NCBI RefSeq assembly: GCF_004194535.1
Contig: NZ_CP025781.1
Coordinates: forward strand, 3,410,001 to 3,474,000
Direction: 5' to 3'
DNA: 64,000 bases
Source of the DNA: Iodobacter fluviatilis
GTDB taxonomy: Bacteria; Pseudomonadota; Gammaproteobacteria; Burkholderiales; Chitinibacteraceae
Below the pieces are notes generated by a model. That model ran no database searches and was not told where the DNA came from. It worked only from the letters and a program-made list of their open reading frames with translations. Below, in pieces: positions 49,315-60,577 of the stretch (the stretch's first letter is position 1; each line of letters begins with the position of its first letter). Position numbers and translations under genes: made by a program.

Positions 49315-50016
49315 ATGAAGATGCATTTCAAGCTCTATCGCTACAACCCTGATGTGGACGCTAAGCCGTACATGCAGGATTACCATGTTGAACTAGAACC
49401 GTCTGATAAAAAGCTGTTAGATGGGCTGGTTCGCCTAAAAGCACAAGACGATACACTGAGCTTTCGCCGCTCTTGCCGTGAAGGAATTTGCGGTTCAGAT
49501 GCAATGAATATTAATGGCAAAAATGGCTTGGCCTGTATTACCGATATGGCCAGCCTGAAGCAGCCGGTAGAAATTCGCCCGCTGCCAGGTTTGCCGGTGA
49601 TTCGTGACTTAATCGTTGATATGACACAGTTTTTTAAACAATATCATTCGATTAAGCCTTATGTGCAAAACGATAATCCACCGCCTGATCGCGAACGTTT
49701 GCAATCACCGGAAGATCGTAAAGAGCTAGATGGCCTGTACGAATGCATCTTGTGTGCTTGCTGCTCAACATCTTGCCCGTCATTTTGGTGGAATCCAGAT
49801 AAATTTGTAGGCCCTGCTGGTTTGCTGGCAGCTTACCGTTTTATTGCGGATACTCGCGATGAGAAAACCAACGAGCGTCTGGATAATCTGGAAGATCCAT
49901 ATCGATTGTTCCGTTGCCACAGCATTATGAATTGCGTTGACGTTTGCCCTAAGGAACTCAATCCAACTAAGGCAATTGGCAAGATCAAAGATTTAATGAT
50001 TAAGCGCATGAGCTAA
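49315..50016 (+). CDS. sdhB: Succinate dehydrogenase iron-sulfur subunit
   Basis: 233 residues. [2Fe-2S] ligands in CREGICGSDAMNINGKNGLAC, and two later clusters in CILCACCSTSCPSFW and CHSIMNCVDVCPKELNP. It carries electrons from SdhA to quinone. AGGAGAAAACC precedes the ATG. Confidence 0.98.
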   Translation: MKMHFKLYRYNPDVDAKPYMQDYHVELEPSDKKLLDGLVRLKAQDDTLSFRRSCREGICGSDAMNINGKNGLACITDMASLKQPVEIRPLPGLPVIRDLIVDMTQFFKQYHSIKPYVQNDNPPPDRERLQSPEDRKELDGLYECILCACCSTSCPSFWWNPDKFVGPAGLLAAYRFIADTRDEKTNERLDNLEDPYRLFRCHSIMNCVDVCPKELNPTKAIGKIKDLMIKRMS

Positions 50017-50026
50017 TCAGACCTAT

Positions 50027-50099
50027 GTAGGGTGGGCACAGTGCCCGCGCGAGGTGCTTTAAGGCGCCGCGTAAGGAAGGTAAAACGTGCTCACCCTAC
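50027..50099. repeat. REP-like palindrome between sdhB and sdhE
   Basis: GTAGGGTGGGCAC at the left end and its near reverse complement GTGCTCACCCTAC at the right flank an inner GC-rich hairpin (GGCACAGTGCC). It ends 20 bp before the sdhE start, just before its ribosome site. Confidence 0.6.
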
Positions 50100-50119
50100 A
50101 AAATAGCAAGGAAGATCTG

Positions 50120-50392
50120 ATGGATGAAATTGAATTAAAACGGATCGTATGGCGCTCCCGCCGGGGCCTTCTGGAAGTCGATCTGCAGTTAGAGCGATTT
50201 GTAAAAGAAGTGCTTCCCACTTTATCTGCAGCCGATTTGATTCTTTTTCAGGACCTTTTGTTGCTGTCTGATAATGATCTGCTTGATTACTTAAATTGTA
50301 AAACAGAATGTCCAGACGAGCGGCTAAGACCGATACTGGAACAAGTACGAAGCGCACAAATCACACGACGACCACTCACTGGAGCTATTTGA
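50120..50392 (+). CDS. sdhE: FAD assembly factor SdhE (YgfY/SDH5 family)
   Basis: 90 residues from ATG 50120, with AAGGAAG five bases upstream; the longer GTG frame runs into the repeat. It helps attach FAD to SdhA. Motif [21 protein letters not shown] (split RxRRGxxExD) is the family signature, and the acidic helix bundle follows. It sits between sdhB and gltA. Confidence 0.93.
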   Translation: MDEIELKRIVWRSRRGLLEVDLQLERFVKEVLPTLSAADLILFQDLLLLSDNDLLDYLNCKTECPDERLRPILEQVRSAQITRRPLTGAI

Positions 50393-50393
50393 T

Positions 50394-51680
50394 ATGGAAA
50401 ACAAAGTCACACTGACTTACAACAATGGCAAAGACACGCTTGAGTTTCCAGTTTTACCAAGCACACTTGGGCCTGATGTAGTCGATATCCGCTCGTTCTC
50501 CAAGACCGGTATGTTTACTTTCGATCCTGGGTTTTTAGCGACATCAAGCTGTGAATCTAAAATCACCTTTATCGATGGCGACTTGGGCCAGCTTTACTAT
50601 CGTGGCTATCCTATTGAGCAGCTCGCAGAACAAAGTGATTACCTAGAAGTTTGCTATCTGCTGATTAATGGTGAATTGCCAACCGCAGAACAAAGTGCAG
50701 TTTTTAATAAAACGGTGATGAGCCACACCATGGTTCATGAGCAGCTCACCCGTTTCTTTAACGGTTTCCGCCGTGATGCGCATCCTATGGCGATGATGGT
50801 GGGTGTGGTTGGGGCATTATCTGCTTTCTACCAAGATAGCTTGGACATTAATAATGAAGAGCACCGCAAAGTAGCGATGTTCCGCCTGATCTCAAAGATC
50901 CCGACCATTGCTGCAATGTGCTACCGCTATAACCAAGGTCTGCCGTTTGTTTATCCACGTAATGACCTAAGCTATACCGCAAACTTTATGCACATGATGT
51001 TCTCGACACCGTGCGAGCAATATGTGCCTAACCCCGTGCTGGTTCGCGCACTGGATGTGATTTTCACTCTGCACGCAGACCACGAGCAAAACGCGTCAAC
51101 TTCAACTGTGCGCCTAGCAGGATCTTCTGGTGCGAACCCGTTTGCATGTATCGCTGCCGGTATTGCCTGCCTATGGGGCCCATCACACGGCGGTGCTAAC
51201 GAAGCCGTTTTGCTGATGTTGGATGAAATTGGTGATATTGAGAACGTGCCCGCCTTTATGGAAGGTGTAAAGGCTAAGACGCACAAATTGATGGGCTTTG
51301 GTCATCGCGTTTACAAAAATATGGATCCACGTGCCAGCGTGATGCGTCGTATTTGCTACGAAGTATTACAAGAACTCGGATTACAAGACGATCCTAAGTT
51401 CAAGCTTGCCATGGCTCTGGAAAAAATTGCGCTGGAAGACAAATATTTTATCGAGCGTAAGCTGTACCCGAACGTTGATTTCTACTCAGGTATTGTTCAG
51501 TCTGCCTTGGGTATTCCTGTGCCGATGTTTACAGTGATTTTTGCCCTTGCGCGAACTGTGGGCTGGATCAGCCACTGGAATGAGATGATTGCCGATCCTG
51601 GTATGAAGATTGGTCGTCCGCGTCAGCAATACACTGGCGCTACTAAGCGTGACTACGTGCCTGCAGATAAGCGCGGTTAA
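50394..51680 (+). CDS. gltA: Citrate synthase (type II, hexameric)
   Basis: 428 residues. Active-site His in [14 protein letters not shown] and [15 protein letters not shown]; catalytic Asp near the C-terminus. It condenses acetyl-CoA and oxaloacetate. It starts 1 bp after the sdhE stop. Length and N-terminal domain are of the Gram-negative NADH-regulated form. Confidence 0.97.
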   Translation: MENKVTLTYNNGKDTLEFPVLPSTLGPDVVDIRSFSKTGMFTFDPGFLATSSCESKITFIDGDLGQLYYRGYPIEQLAEQSDYLEVCYLLINGELPTAEQSAVFNKTVMSHTMVHEQLTRFFNGFRRDAHPMAMMVGVVGALSAFYQDSLDINNEEHRKVAMFRLISKIPTIAAMCYRYNQGLPFVYPRNDLSYTANFMHMMFSTPCEQYVPNPVLVRALDVIFTLHADHEQNASTSTVRLAGSSGANPFACIAAGIACLWGPSHGGANEAVLLMLDEIGDIENVPAFMEGVKAKTHKLMGFGHRVYKNMDPRASVMRRICYEVLQELGLQDDPKFKLAMALEKIALEDKYFIERKLYPNVDFYSGIVQSALGIPVPMFTVIFALARTVGWISHWNEMIADPGMKIGRPRQQYTGATKRDYVPADKRG

Positions 51681-51796
51681 TCGCTTAGGGCACGGCATGC
51701 CGTGCCCATTGTTGTACATGTTTTGAGCCGCCTCCTAGTGAGACGGCGGTCTTGCATGGTGTTAAGCCTGCTAAATTACTGGATTTGATTACGGCG

Positions 51797-54610
51797 ATGA
51801 TGAGAGAGTTGAGGTCTAATTCCCACCTTTTTGGCGGGAATGCTCCTTTCGTTGAGGAGCTTTACGAGCAGTACCTGAGCGACCCACAGTTGGTTGATCA
51901 GGAATGGCGCTCCTACTTCGATAAGATGCAGCAAAGCCCTGGTGTGGTTGATCGTGATATTCCACGAGCGCCGATCGAGGAATCTTTCCGCCAGCTGACT
52001 CGTCAGCCTCGCTATGTTCAGCAAGGTGGCGCGGTCGATGAAGAGGCCACACGCAAGCAGGTTAATCTGCTGCGCTTGATCTCTGCTTACCGCATTATGG
52101 GCTCGCGCCAAGCAAGCCTTGATCCTTTGCAACGTATGGATCAAGCGCGTTTGCCTGAGTTAGATGCGAAGCATCATGGTTTTACCGATGCCGATATGGC
52201 AACGACATTTGGTACCAATATTGCAGGGATGGAGCGTGCAACTCTTGCCGAAGTGATTGCATTTTTAAAGCAAACTTACTGCGGTAGTATTGGCTTGGAA
52301 TATATGCACATCACCAATGCAGAACAGCGCAAGTGGGTGCAGCAGTGGTTTGAATCCCGTCGCTCAACACCTGGCTATGGTATCGAGCAAAAAAAACGCA
52401 CACTGCAAAAAGTGACTGCGGCAGAAACACTAGAACAATACCTGCATAAAAAATACGTCGGCCAAAAGCGCTTCTCGCTGGAAGGTGGCGATTCCATGAT
52501 CCCCGCACTGGATTTTTTAATCCAAGGCGCGGGTGCGGTGGGCGTGCAGGAAATGATTATCGGTATGGCCCATCGTGGTCGTTTAAATGTGCTGGTGAAT
52601 ACGCTAGGCAAACAGCCGCGTGATTTATTTAGCGAATTTGAAGGTCGCTCAGTCAGCGATTTGTCTTCCGGTGACGTGAAGTATCATATGGGTTTTTCGG
52701 CTGATATCCCGACTCCTGGCGGCCCCATCCACCTAAGCCTTGCGTTTAATCCATCCCACCTTGAGATCGTCAACCCTGTGGTTGAAGGCTCGGTGCGTGC
52801 GCGTCAGCAACGTCGTGGCGATAAGCTGGGTGTGCAAGTTCTGCCGGTGCTGATTCATGGCGACTCAGCCTTTATTGGCTTGGGTACCAACCAAGGTACG
52901 TTTAACCTGGCCAATACCCGTGGCTACGGCACAGGCGGCACGGTGCATTTGGTGGTGAATAACCAAGTCGGTTTCACGACTTCAGACACCCGCGATACCC
53001 GCTCGACGATTTACTGTACTGATATCGCCAAAATGGTTGAAGCGCCGATTTTCCACGTGAATGGCGATGACCCTGAAGCGGTGATTTTGGTGATGCAAGC
53101 TGCACTCGAATTCCGCATGAAATTTCACCGCGATGTGGTAGTGGATTTGGTGTGCTTTCGTAAGTTTGGTCACAATGAAGCGGACGATCCCTTTGTAACG
53201 CAGCCAATGATGTACAAAAAGATTGGCCAGCATCCCGGCGCGCGTAAGAAATACGCCGATCGCCTGATTGCTGAAGGTGTAGTGACTAAGGACGAAGCGG
53301 ATAATCTGATCCAAGATTACCGCGCAGCGCTGGATCGTGGCGAGCATGTAGAGCAAACCACGCTGACGGATTACAAACGCTCGCACGCGATTGATTTCTC
53401 CCGCTATATGGGTGTGCATTGGCGTCATCCTGTGGCCTCAGCGGTGCCTCAGGCAGATTTGCTGCGCCTAACTGAGAAATTCACCAAGGTGCCCGATGGT
53501 TTTAAACTGCGTCCAAACGTAGAAAAAATTATCAGAGAACGTATTGCCATGGTCAATGGCGATCAGCCAGTTGATTTTGGTATGGCTGAGCACTTGGCCT
53601 ACGCTACCTTACTAACCGAAGGCTACGCTGTACGTATCTCTGGTGAGGATTGCGGCCGCGGCACGTTTAATCACCGTCATGCGGTATTACACGATCAAAA
53701 TCGTGAGAAGTGGGATCAGGGCGTGCACGTGCCCTTGCAACACTTGGCAGAAAAGCAAGCTAACTTCACCGTGATCGATTCGATTCTGAATGAAGAAGCG
53801 GTATTGGCATTTGAATATGGCTACGCTTGCTCTGCACCGGATGAGCTGACTATTTGGGAGGCGCAGTTTGGTGACTTTGCCAACGGCGCGCAAGTGGTGA
53901 TCGATCAGTTTATTACTTCTGGCGAAACCAAGTGGGGCCGTTTATGTGGCCTAACCATGATGTTGCCACACGGCTATGATGGGCAAGGCCCTGAGCACTC
54001 ATCAGCTCGCGTTGAGCGTTATCTCCAGCTGTGCGCAGAGCATAATGTGCAAGTGCTGATGATGTCTGAAGCCGCGCAGATGTTCCATGCGCTGCGCCGC
54101 CAGATGTTACGCCCAAGTCGCAAGCCGCTGATTATCATCATGAGCAAAAAGCTCTTGAAGGCGAAGTTTGCTTCTAGCCCGATTGAAGACTTCACCAATG
54201 GTGAGTTTCTTCCAGTGATCGGTGATCAGGGCAATTTGGATGCCAAGAAAGTGAAGCGCGTGTTGATGTGTGCAGGTCAGGTGTATTACGACTTGCTGGC
54301 TGGCCGTAGTGAGCGTGATATTAAAGACATCGCGATTGTGCGGATTGAGCAGCTTTATCCATTCCCAACGGAAGAGCTAAAAGCTGAAATCGAAAAATAC
54401 CCGAACGCACGTGAAGTGATGTGGGTACAGGAAGAACCACGCAACCAAGGCGCATGGCACCAGATTCGCCATCGCTTAGAAGCGTGTATGCATCCTAAGC
54501 AAACCCTGCTGTATGCAGGCCGTACCTCATCGGCATCGCCAGCGGTTGGTTATATGAGCAAGCATACTGCGCAGCTTAAAACTTTCGTTGAAGAAGCAAT
54601 GACTCTGTAA
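51797..54610 (+). CDS. sucA: 2-oxoglutarate dehydrogenase E1 component
   Basis: 937 residues from ATG 51797, where conserved MMRELRSNSHLFGGNAPFVE begins; a TTG 15 codons earlier is unlikely. Thiamine-diphosphate enzyme with GMAHRGRLNVLVNTLGK, NGDDPEAVI and the C-terminal EEPRNQGAWHQIRHRLE. It decarboxylates 2-oxoglutarate with SucB and Lpd. Confidence 0.97.
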   Translation: MMRELRSNSHLFGGNAPFVEELYEQYLSDPQLVDQEWRSYFDKMQQSPGVVDRDIPRAPIEESFRQLTRQPRYVQQGGAVDEEATRKQVNLLRLISAYRIMGSRQASLDPLQRMDQARLPELDAKHHGFTDADMATTFGTNIAGMERATLAEVIAFLKQTYCGSIGLEYMHITNAEQRKWVQQWFESRRSTPGYGIEQKKRTLQKVTAAETLEQYLHKKYVGQKRFSLEGGDSMIPALDFLIQGAGAVGVQEMIIGMAHRGRLNVLVNTLGKQPRDLFSEFEGRSVSDLSSGDVKYHMGFSADIPTPGGPIHLSLAFNPSHLEIVNPVVEGSVRARQQRRGDKLGVQVLPVLIHGDSAFIGLGTNQGTFNLANTRGYGTGGTVHLVVNNQVGFTTSDTRDTRSTIYCTDIAKMVEAPIFHVNGDDPEAVILVMQAALEFRMKFHRDVVVDLVCFRKFGHNEADDPFVTQPMMYKKIGQHPGARKKYADRLIAEGVVTKDEADNLIQDYRAALDRGEHVEQTTLTDYKRSHAIDFSRYMGVHWRHPVASAVPQADLLRLTEKFTKVPDGFKLRPNVEKIIRERIAMVNGDQPVDFGMAEHLAYATLLTEGYAVRISGEDCGRGTFNHRHAVLHDQNREKWDQGVHVPLQHLAEKQANFTVIDSILNEEAVLAFEYGYACSAPDELTIWEAQFGDFANGAQVVIDQFITSGETKWGRLCGLTMMLPHGYDGQGPEHSSARVERYLQLCAEHNVQVLMMSEAAQMFHALRRQMLRPSRKPLIIIMSKKLLKAKFASSPIEDFTNGEFLPVIGDQGNLDAKKVKRVLMCAGQVYYDLLAGRSERDIKDIAIVRIEQLYPFPTEELKAEIEKYPNAREVMWVQEEPRNQGAWHQIRHRLEACMHPKQTLLYAGRTSSASPAVGYMSKHTAQLKTFVEEAMTL

Positions 54611-54611
54611 T

Positions 54612-54675
54612 GTAGGGCGGGTGAAAACCCGCCTTATTCGACATCTAATGGATAAACAGGGTGGTTAATCCACCC
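54612..54675. repeat. REP-like hairpins between sucA and sucB
   Basis: GTAGGGCGGGTGAAAACCCGCC (stem GGCGGGT/ACCCGCC, 4-nt loop) is followed by GGGTGG-TTAAT-CCACCC. It begins 1 bp after the sucA stop and ends 30 bp before the sucB start. Confidence 0.65.
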
Positions 54676-54706
54676 GATCTACTCGCCAGATCCTTGGAGT
54701 TACAAA

Positions 54707-55936
54707 ATGATTATCGAAATTACCGTACCGCAATTACCAGAATCCGTTTCCGAAGCTTCACTTTTACAGTGGAAGAAAAAAATAGGCGACGCAGTTGCTC
54801 GCGATGAGCAATTGATTGATATCGAAACCGATAAAGTGGTGTTAGAAATCGCTGCGCCACAAGCTGGTGTTTTGGTGTCGATTGTGCAAAATGAAGGTGC
54901 AATTGTAGGTAGCCTGCAATTGATCGCAACCATTGATACCGAAGCCACCGTTGCTGCACCTGCCAATGTTGTGCCAGAAATCGTAAAGACCGAGCAACAA
55001 GTTCGCGTTGAAGCTGCGGCTAAAGAAGCCGGTGTTTCTGCGGGCGCCATTGGTTTTGGCACGGCAGTGATGCCTTCGGCTAAAAAGATGGCGGCTGATG
55101 CAGGCGTGAACACTAACGACGTTGGCGGCACAGGCCGCGGTGGCCGTGTATTGAAAGAAGACGTACAGAATCATCTAGCTAAACCCGCTGCCGCACCTGC
55201 TCCAGCATCCGCAGCCGTTTCCGTACTGCAAGGCGATCGCGCCGAGCAACGCGTACCGATGAGCCGCTTACGTGCGCGTGTGGCCGAGCGCTTACTCGAA
55301 TCGCAACAAACTAACGCGATCCTGACCACCTTCAACGAAATCAATATGAAGCCGTTGATGGATCTGCGTAATAAATACAAAGATAAGTTTGAAAAAGACC
55401 ACGGCGTGAAGCTGGGCTTTATGGGTTTCTTTGTAAAAGCGGCTGTGCATGCGCTAAAGAAGTTCCCAATTGTGAATGCATCCGTTGATGGTAGCGATAT
55501 CGTTTACCACGGCTACTTTGATATTGGGGTAGCCGTAGGTAGCCCGCGTGGTTTGGTGGTGCCGGTGATTCGTAATGCGGATCAATTGAGCTTGGCTGAA
55601 ATCGAAAAAACCATCGCTGATTTTGGTAAGCGTGCTCAAGCCGGTAAGTTGAGTATGGACGAGCTAACTGGCGGCACTTACACCATCTCTAACGGTGGCA
55701 CTTTTGGCTCGATGATGTCGACACCGATTATCAATCCACCACAATCAGCAATTCTGGGCATGCACGCAACGAAAGAGCGTGTGGTGGTAGAAAACGGTGA
55801 AATGGTGATTCGCCCGATGATGTATCTGGCTCAGTCTTACGATCACCGCATCATCGATGGCCGCGAAGCTGTATTGTCGCTGGTTGCTATCAAAGAAGTT
55901 ATCGAAGATCCAGCGCGTCTGCTGCTTGATATCTAA
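54707..55936 (+). CDS. sucB: 2-oxoglutarate dehydrogenase E2 (dihydrolipoamide succinyltransferase)
   Basis: 409 residues. An N-terminal lipoyl domain (lipoyl-Lys in [11 protein letters not shown], about K44), a peripheral subunit-binding domain (about 110-150, [14 protein letters not shown]), an Ala/Pro-rich linker, and the catalytic domain ending [13 protein letters not shown] with the catalytic His and Asp. Confidence 0.97.
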   Translation: MIIEITVPQLPESVSEASLLQWKKKIGDAVARDEQLIDIETDKVVLEIAAPQAGVLVSIVQNEGAIVGSLQLIATIDTEATVAAPANVVPEIVKTEQQVRVEAAAKEAGVSAGAIGFGTAVMPSAKKMAADAGVNTNDVGGTGRGGRVLKEDVQNHLAKPAAAPAPASAAVSVLQGDRAEQRVPMSRLRARVAERLLESQQTNAILTTFNEINMKPLMDLRNKYKDKFEKDHGVKLGFMGFFVKAAVHALKKFPIVNASVDGSDIVYHGYFDIGVAVGSPRGLVVPVIRNADQLSLAEIEKTIADFGKRAQAGKLSMDELTGGTYTISNGGTFGSMMSTPIINPPQSAILGMHATKERVVVENGEMVIRPMMYLAQSYDHRIIDGREAVLSLVAIKEVIEDPARLLLDI

Positions 55937-55950
55937 TTAATGTGAATTGT

Positions 55951-55986
55951 GTAGGGCGGGTTAGCGGCTTTATCGCGTAACCCGCC
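55951..55986. repeat. REP-like hairpin between sucB and lpdA
   Basis: GTAGGGCGGGTTA on the left pairs with TAACCCGCC on the right around a loop of about 14 nt. It starts 14 bp after the sucB stop. Confidence 0.6.
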
Positions 55987-56064
55987 ATGGCATATCGCTA
56001 AATATTGAATCACAGAGTCGGGGCGTTGATAACGCCCTTGCTCTTTCTCAAAGGTTTCCAAACC

Positions 56065-57501
56065 ATGAGCAAAGAATTTGACGTTGTTGTAATCGGCGGC
56101 GGCCCTGGTGGCTATGTGGCGGCGATTCGCTCTTCGCAACTGGGCTTTAATACGGCATGTATCGATGCCACTTCAGACAAAGACGGCAAGGCGAGCTTGG
56201 GTGGTACGTGTTTGAATGTGGGTTGTATCCCTTCTAAAGCACTGCTGCAATCGTCAGAAAATTACTTCAATGCAGCCCACCATTTTGGCGATCACGGTAT
56301 CTCCACCGGCACGTTGAAAATGGACGTGGCTAAGATGTTGGCGCGTAAGCAAGACATCATTACTAAAAACACCGGCGGCATTGCTTACCTCTTTAAAAAG
56401 AACAAAGTGACGTCTTTCCACGGTGTAGGCGCGTTTAAAGCCAAAGCAGGCGATGCTTACGTGTTGGAAGCCAAACTGGCTGATGGCACAGTTGAAGAAA
56501 TCACCGCTAAGCACGTGATTATTGCGACTGGCTCTAGCGTTCGCCAATTGCCAGGCGTGACCATCGATAATCATCTGGTGCTGGATAACGAAGGCGCGTT
56601 GGCGATTCCTGCTGTGCCAAAACGCCTAGGCGTGATTGGCGCTGGCGTGATTGGCTTAGAAATGGGCTCGGTTTGGAAGCGCTTGGGTAGTGAAGTGACT
56701 GTGCTTGAAGCGATGCCTACTTTCCTAGGCGCAGCCGATGAGCAAGTGGCGCGTGAAGCCAAGAAATTTCTGACTAAAGAAACCGGTCTGATTATCAATA
56801 CTGGCGTTAAAATTGGCGAAATTAAAGTCGGTAAAAAAGACGTAACCGTGCACTGGAAAGATGTAGCAGGTAGCGAGCAAGTCAGCGTATTTGACAAGTT
56901 GGTTGTGGCCATTGGCCGTGTGCCAAACACATCTGGCCTGAACGCAGATGCCGTTGGCCTGAAGCTAACCGAGCGCGGCCAGATCGAAGTCAACGACGAT
57001 TGCCAAAGCAATCTGCCTCATGTTTGGGCGATTGGTGATGTGGTTCGTGGCCCGATGCTGGCACACAAAGCGTCTGACGAAGGCGTGGCCGTGGCTGAGC
57101 GTATCGCAGGCCAGCATCCACATATCGACTTTAACAATATCCCTTGGGTGATTTACACCAGCCCAGAAATTGCATGGGTAGGGCAGACCGAAGAGCAGCT
57201 TAAAGCCGCAGGCGTTGAATACAAGAAAGGTCAATTCTTGTTCTCCGCCAATGGCCGTGCTTTAGCGCTTGGCGAAGCTAAGGGTTTTGTTAAAATGCTG
57301 GCAGATAAGACCACCGATCGTATTTTAGGTGTTCATATCGTTGGTCCATTTGCTTCAGAATTGATTGCTGAAGCGGTTGTCGCAATGGAATTTAACGCAT
57401 CGTCAGAAGATATTGCCCGTATTGTTCATGCTCATCCATCTTTGTCTGAAGCCTTGCACGAAGCGGCTTTAGCATGTGATAAGCGTGGTTTGCATTCTTA
57501 A
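56065..57501 (+). CDS. lpdA: Dihydrolipoyl dehydrogenase (E3)
   Basis: 478 residues from ATG 56065, where the conserved FAD motif [15 protein letters not shown] begins; the upstream extension covers an intergenic region. Redox disulfide in [19 protein letters not shown] motif [16 protein letters not shown], and the catalytic His/Glu in [13 protein letters not shown]. It reoxidises lipoamide for the OGDH complex. Confidence 0.97.
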   Translation: MSKEFDVVVIGGGPGGYVAAIRSSQLGFNTACIDATSDKDGKASLGGTCLNVGCIPSKALLQSSENYFNAAHHFGDHGISTGTLKMDVAKMLARKQDIITKNTGGIAYLFKKNKVTSFHGVGAFKAKAGDAYVLEAKLADGTVEEITAKHVIIATGSSVRQLPGVTIDNHLVLDNEGALAIPAVPKRLGVIGAGVIGLEMGSVWKRLGSEVTVLEAMPTFLGAADEQVAREAKKFLTKETGLIINTGVKIGEIKVGKKDVTVHWKDVAGSEQVSVFDKLVVAIGRVPNTSGLNADAVGLKLTERGQIEVNDDCQSNLPHVWAIGDVVRGPMLAHKASDEGVAVAERIAGQHPHIDFNNIPWVIYTSPEIAWVGQTEEQLKAAGVEYKKGQFLFSANGRALALGEAKGFVKMLADKTTDRILGVHIVGPFASELIAEAVVAMEFNASSEDIARIVHAHPSLSEALHEAALACDKRGLHS

Positions 57502-57512
57502 TTTGTAAATAC

Positions 57513-57595
57513 GTAGGGTGGGTTAGCCTGTTTGGGCGTAACCCACCATGGCGCTAATGGTGGGTTACGGCATAAAACCGCCTAACCCACCCTAC
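57513..57595. repeat. Double REP-like hairpin between lpdA and sucC
   Basis: Two hairpins lie head to head: GTAGGGTGGGTTA with TAACCCACC (57513-57548), then GGTGGGTTA with TAACCCACC and CTAC (57559-57595). The outer ends GTAGGGTGGG and CCCACCCTAC also pair. Confidence 0.7.
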
Positions 57596-57621
57596 AACAT
57601 TCTCCTTACAAAGGGTCTCAG

Positions 57622-58791
57622 ATGAATCTTCATGAATATCAAGCCAAGGAATTATTGGCTAAATACGGTCTACCAGTACAACGCGGCATTTTGGCACACA
57701 CTCCAGAAGAAGCAGCTGCTGCCTATGACGCACTGGGGGGTAAATTTGCGGTGGTTAAAGCGCAAGTTCACGCCGGTGGCCGTGGTAAAGCGGGTGGCGT
57801 TAAAGTGGTTAAATCCCGTGAAGAAGCCGCAGAAATTGCTAAAGGCTTGATCGGTAAAAACTTAGTGACGTACCAAACAGATGCAGCGGGCCAGCCTGTG
57901 CATTCAGTATTGGTTTGTGAAGATATGTACCCAGTTCAGCGCGAGCTATACCTTGGTGCGGTTGTAGATCGCTCCAGCCAGCGCGTGGTGTTTATGGTTT
58001 CCACCGAAGGCGGTGTTGAGATCGAAACTGTTGCTGAAGAATCCCCAGAAAAAATCATCAAAGTAACTGTAGACCCATTGGTTGGCATGCAGCCATTCCA
58101 AGCGCGTGATTGCGCGTTTGCTTTGGGTTTAGAAGGCAAGCAAGTAGCACATTTTACTAAAATGATGTTGGGTGCGGCTGAGGCATTTATCGCTAATGAT
58201 TTCGCGCTGTTTGAAATCAACCCACTGGCTTTGCGTGAAAACGGCGAGTTGTGCTGCGTAGACGCTAAAGTTGGTCTTGATTCTAACGCGCTGTATCGCT
58301 TGCCAGAATTGCTGGCTCAACGCGATAAATCGCAAGAAAACGAGCGCGAAGTAAAAGCCTCTGAGTTCGAGCTGAACTACGTTGCGCTGGAAGGCAATAT
58401 CGGTTGTATGGTAAACGGCGCTGGCCTTGCAATGGCCACAATGGACATCATCAAGCTCAAAGGTGGCCAACCGGCTAACTTCTTGGATGTAGGCGGTGGT
58501 GCAACTAAAGATCGCGTGATCGAGGCCTTCAAGCTGATCTTGGCTGATGATTCGGTGAAGGGCGTGCTGATCAATATCTTCGGCGGTATCGTTCGTTGCG
58601 ACATGATTGCTGAAGCGATTATTGCTGCGGTTAAAGAAGTAAATGTGACTGTGCCGGTTGTGGTGCGTTTGGAAGGCAATAACGCGGAATTGGGCGCTAA
58701 GATTCTGAACGAGTCAGGCCTGAAGCTGACATCGGCTCAAGGTTTGAACGACGCAGCCGAGAAAATCGTTGCTGCTGTTGCCGCACTTTAA
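57622..58791 (+). CDS. sucC: Succinyl-CoA synthetase beta subunit
   Basis: 389 residues. ATP-grasp N-terminal part ([35 protein letters not shown]) and a C-terminal domain with [16 protein letters not shown]. With SucD it makes ATP or GTP from succinyl-CoA. It is followed by sucD after 33 bp. Confidence 0.98.
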   Translation: MNLHEYQAKELLAKYGLPVQRGILAHTPEEAAAAYDALGGKFAVVKAQVHAGGRGKAGGVKVVKSREEAAEIAKGLIGKNLVTYQTDAAGQPVHSVLVCEDMYPVQRELYLGAVVDRSSQRVVFMVSTEGGVEIETVAEESPEKIIKVTVDPLVGMQPFQARDCAFALGLEGKQVAHFTKMMLGAAEAFIANDFALFEINPLALRENGELCCVDAKVGLDSNALYRLPELLAQRDKSQENEREVKASEFELNYVALEGNIGCMVNGAGLAMATMDIIKLKGGQPANFLDVGGGATKDRVIEAFKLILADDSVKGVLINIFGGIVRCDMIAEAIIAAVKEVNVTVPVVVRLEGNNAELGAKILNESGLKLTSAQGLNDAAEKIVAAVAAL

Positions 58792-58824
58792 TTCGGCCAT
58801 TTCATCCGCTGAAAGGAAAAAATA

Positions 58825-59709
58825 ATGAGCGTTTTAGTCAATAAAAACACCAAAGTATTGGTGCAAGGTTTCACCGGTAAAAACGGTACATTCCACGCAG
58901 AGCAAGCATTGAAGTGTGGCACTAAGGTTGTTGGCGGTGTAACACCAGGCAAGGGCGGCTCACGTCACCTTGATCTGCCGGTGTTCAACACCATGAAAGA
59001 CGCAATGCGCGAAACCCACGCCGATGCGACCGTTATTTACGTACCGGCTCCGTTCGCTAAAGATTCGATTCTGGAAGCGATTGATTCGGGTATTCAGCTG
59101 ATCGTATGTATCACCGAAGGCGTGCCAACACTGGATATGCTGTACGTGAAAAAAGCGGTTGATGAAGCCGGCATCCGCCTGATCGGCCCTAACTGCCCGG
59201 GTATTATCACTCCTGGCGAATGCAAGATCGGTATTATGCCTTGGCACATCCATCAGCCAGGCCGTATCGGTATTGTAAGCCGTTCGGGTACATTGACTTA
59301 CGAAGCAGTTGCGCAAACTACAGCGCTGGGCTTGGGCCAATCTACATGTATCGGTATCGGTGGCGATCCAATTCCAGGCTTGAGCCATATCGACGCATTG
59401 CGCTTATTCCAAGACGATCCTGATACCGATGCGATCATCATGATCGGCGAAATCGGCGGCTCGGCTGAAGAAGAAGCGGCTGAATTTGCTCAGTCCTACG
59501 TGACTAAGCCAGTAGTGGGTTATATCGCTGGTGTTACAGCGCCTAAGGGCAAACGCATGGGCCACGCTGGTGCGATTATCTCTGGCGGTAAAGGCACTGC
59601 AGAAGAAAAATTTGCAGCGTTTGAGCGTGCAGGCATCGCTTACACACGCAGCCCAGCTGAGCTTGGCTCGACTATGCTTGAGTTGTTGAAATCTAAAGGC
59701 ATGATTTAA
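58825..59709 (+). CDS. sucD: Succinyl-CoA synthetase alpha subunit
   Basis: 294 residues. CoA-binding Rossmann part ([19 protein letters not shown]), [17 protein letters not shown], and the phospho-His in [19 protein letters not shown]. It is the last gene of the TCA block and has a strong terminator behind it. Confidence 0.98.
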   Translation: MSVLVNKNTKVLVQGFTGKNGTFHAEQALKCGTKVVGGVTPGKGGSRHLDLPVFNTMKDAMRETHADATVIYVPAPFAKDSILEAIDSGIQLIVCITEGVPTLDMLYVKKAVDEAGIRLIGPNCPGIITPGECKIGIMPWHIHQPGRIGIVSRSGTLTYEAVAQTTALGLGQSTCIGIGGDPIPGLSHIDALRLFQDDPDTDAIIMIGEIGGSAEEEAAEFAQSYVTKPVVGYIAGVTAPKGKRMGHAGAIISGGKGTAEEKFAAFERAGIAYTRSPAELGSTMLELLKSKGMI

Positions 59710-59726
59710 TTCTTTTTAGAATCAAA

Positions 59727-59774
59727 CGCCCAATAAAAAACCCCAGAATTACTTCTGGGGTTTTTTATTGGGCG
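59727..59774 (+). terminator. Very strong terminator of the TCA operon
   Basis: The stem is perfectly paired over 22 bp with a TTAC loop. CCCCAGAA and TTCTGGGG form the core, flanked by A and T runs, with CGCCCAAT/ATTGGGCG outside. Confidence 0.93.
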
Positions 59775-59842
59775 TAATACAAGGCGCGTTGGTTTTTAAT
59801 GGGCTAACCTGAAGCTAGTGCGGGTTCGATAAGGAATAGATC

Positions 59843-60577
59843 ATGCAAGTTAGGCTTGGCTCATTTATATTTTTATGTTTATTTTATTGCTCTACTCTTT
59901 GGGCAGAGGAGGTGCTTATTTTTGCCGGTGATGATTACCACCCCGTTACTTTTCGTGATGAGCAGGGACGCGAAGATGGAATTGGCACTACCTTGATAAG
60001 GCATTATGAGCATATAAGTGGCAATAAAGTCATATTAGACATGGCCTCTTGGAAGCGGTCTTATTTGATGGCAGAAAAAGGTAAAGGAGGTATTGTTGGT
60101 TTATCTAAAACTAAAGCAAGGCTTGAGATTTTTGATTTTTCTGAGCCATTTCATGAATCAATTGTTGGCCTAGTGGTAAAAAAAGGCAAAGAATTTCCTT
60201 TTAGCTCGGTGGCAGATTTAAAAGGTAAGCTCATTAGTGTCACCAATGCGGCGAGCTATGGAGAGGCGTTTGATAATGCACTGGCGGCAAAGTTGTTTCA
60301 GGTCGATGTAAATTACGCTTTTGATGTGCGCTTAAAAAAGCTGCTTTATGATCGGGTTGATTGTGCTGTCGTAAATGATGCAGAGAATGGCTTAGATACG
60401 CTGTTAAAAAAATATCCTGATTTATTTAATAAGCGCGATCAGTTTGTTTATTTGAGTAAGCCACTTGTCCGTGATCCTATTTATCTGGCCTTTCATAAGT
60501 CAATGAAGATGCAGGCGTTTTTAGTTGAATTTAATCGTGCCATTAAAGACGCAAAACAAAAAGGAGTGATCCCTTAA
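59843..60577 (+). CDS. Periplasmic amino-acid-type substrate-binding protein (PBP2 fold)
   Basis: 244 residues with a signal peptide (QVRLGSFIFLCLFYCSTLWA, cut before EE). It belongs to the family-3 solute-binding fold (YHPVTFRDEQGREDGIGTTL, EIFDFSEPFHESIVGLVV, DRVDCAVVNDAENGL). There is no ABC transporter gene beside it, so it may be a sensory or orphan binding protein. Ligand unknown. Confidence 0.8.
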   Translation: MQVRLGSFIFLCLFYCSTLWAEEVLIFAGDDYHPVTFRDEQGREDGIGTTLIRHYEHISGNKVILDMASWKRSYLMAEKGKGGIVGLSKTKARLEIFDFSEPFHESIVGLVVKKGKEFPFSSVADLKGKLISVTNAASYGEAFDNALAAKLFQVDVNYAFDVRLKKLLYDRVDCAVVNDAENGLDTLLKKYPDLFNKRDQFVYLSKPLVRDPIYLAFHKSMKMQAFLVEFNRAIKDAKQKGVIP

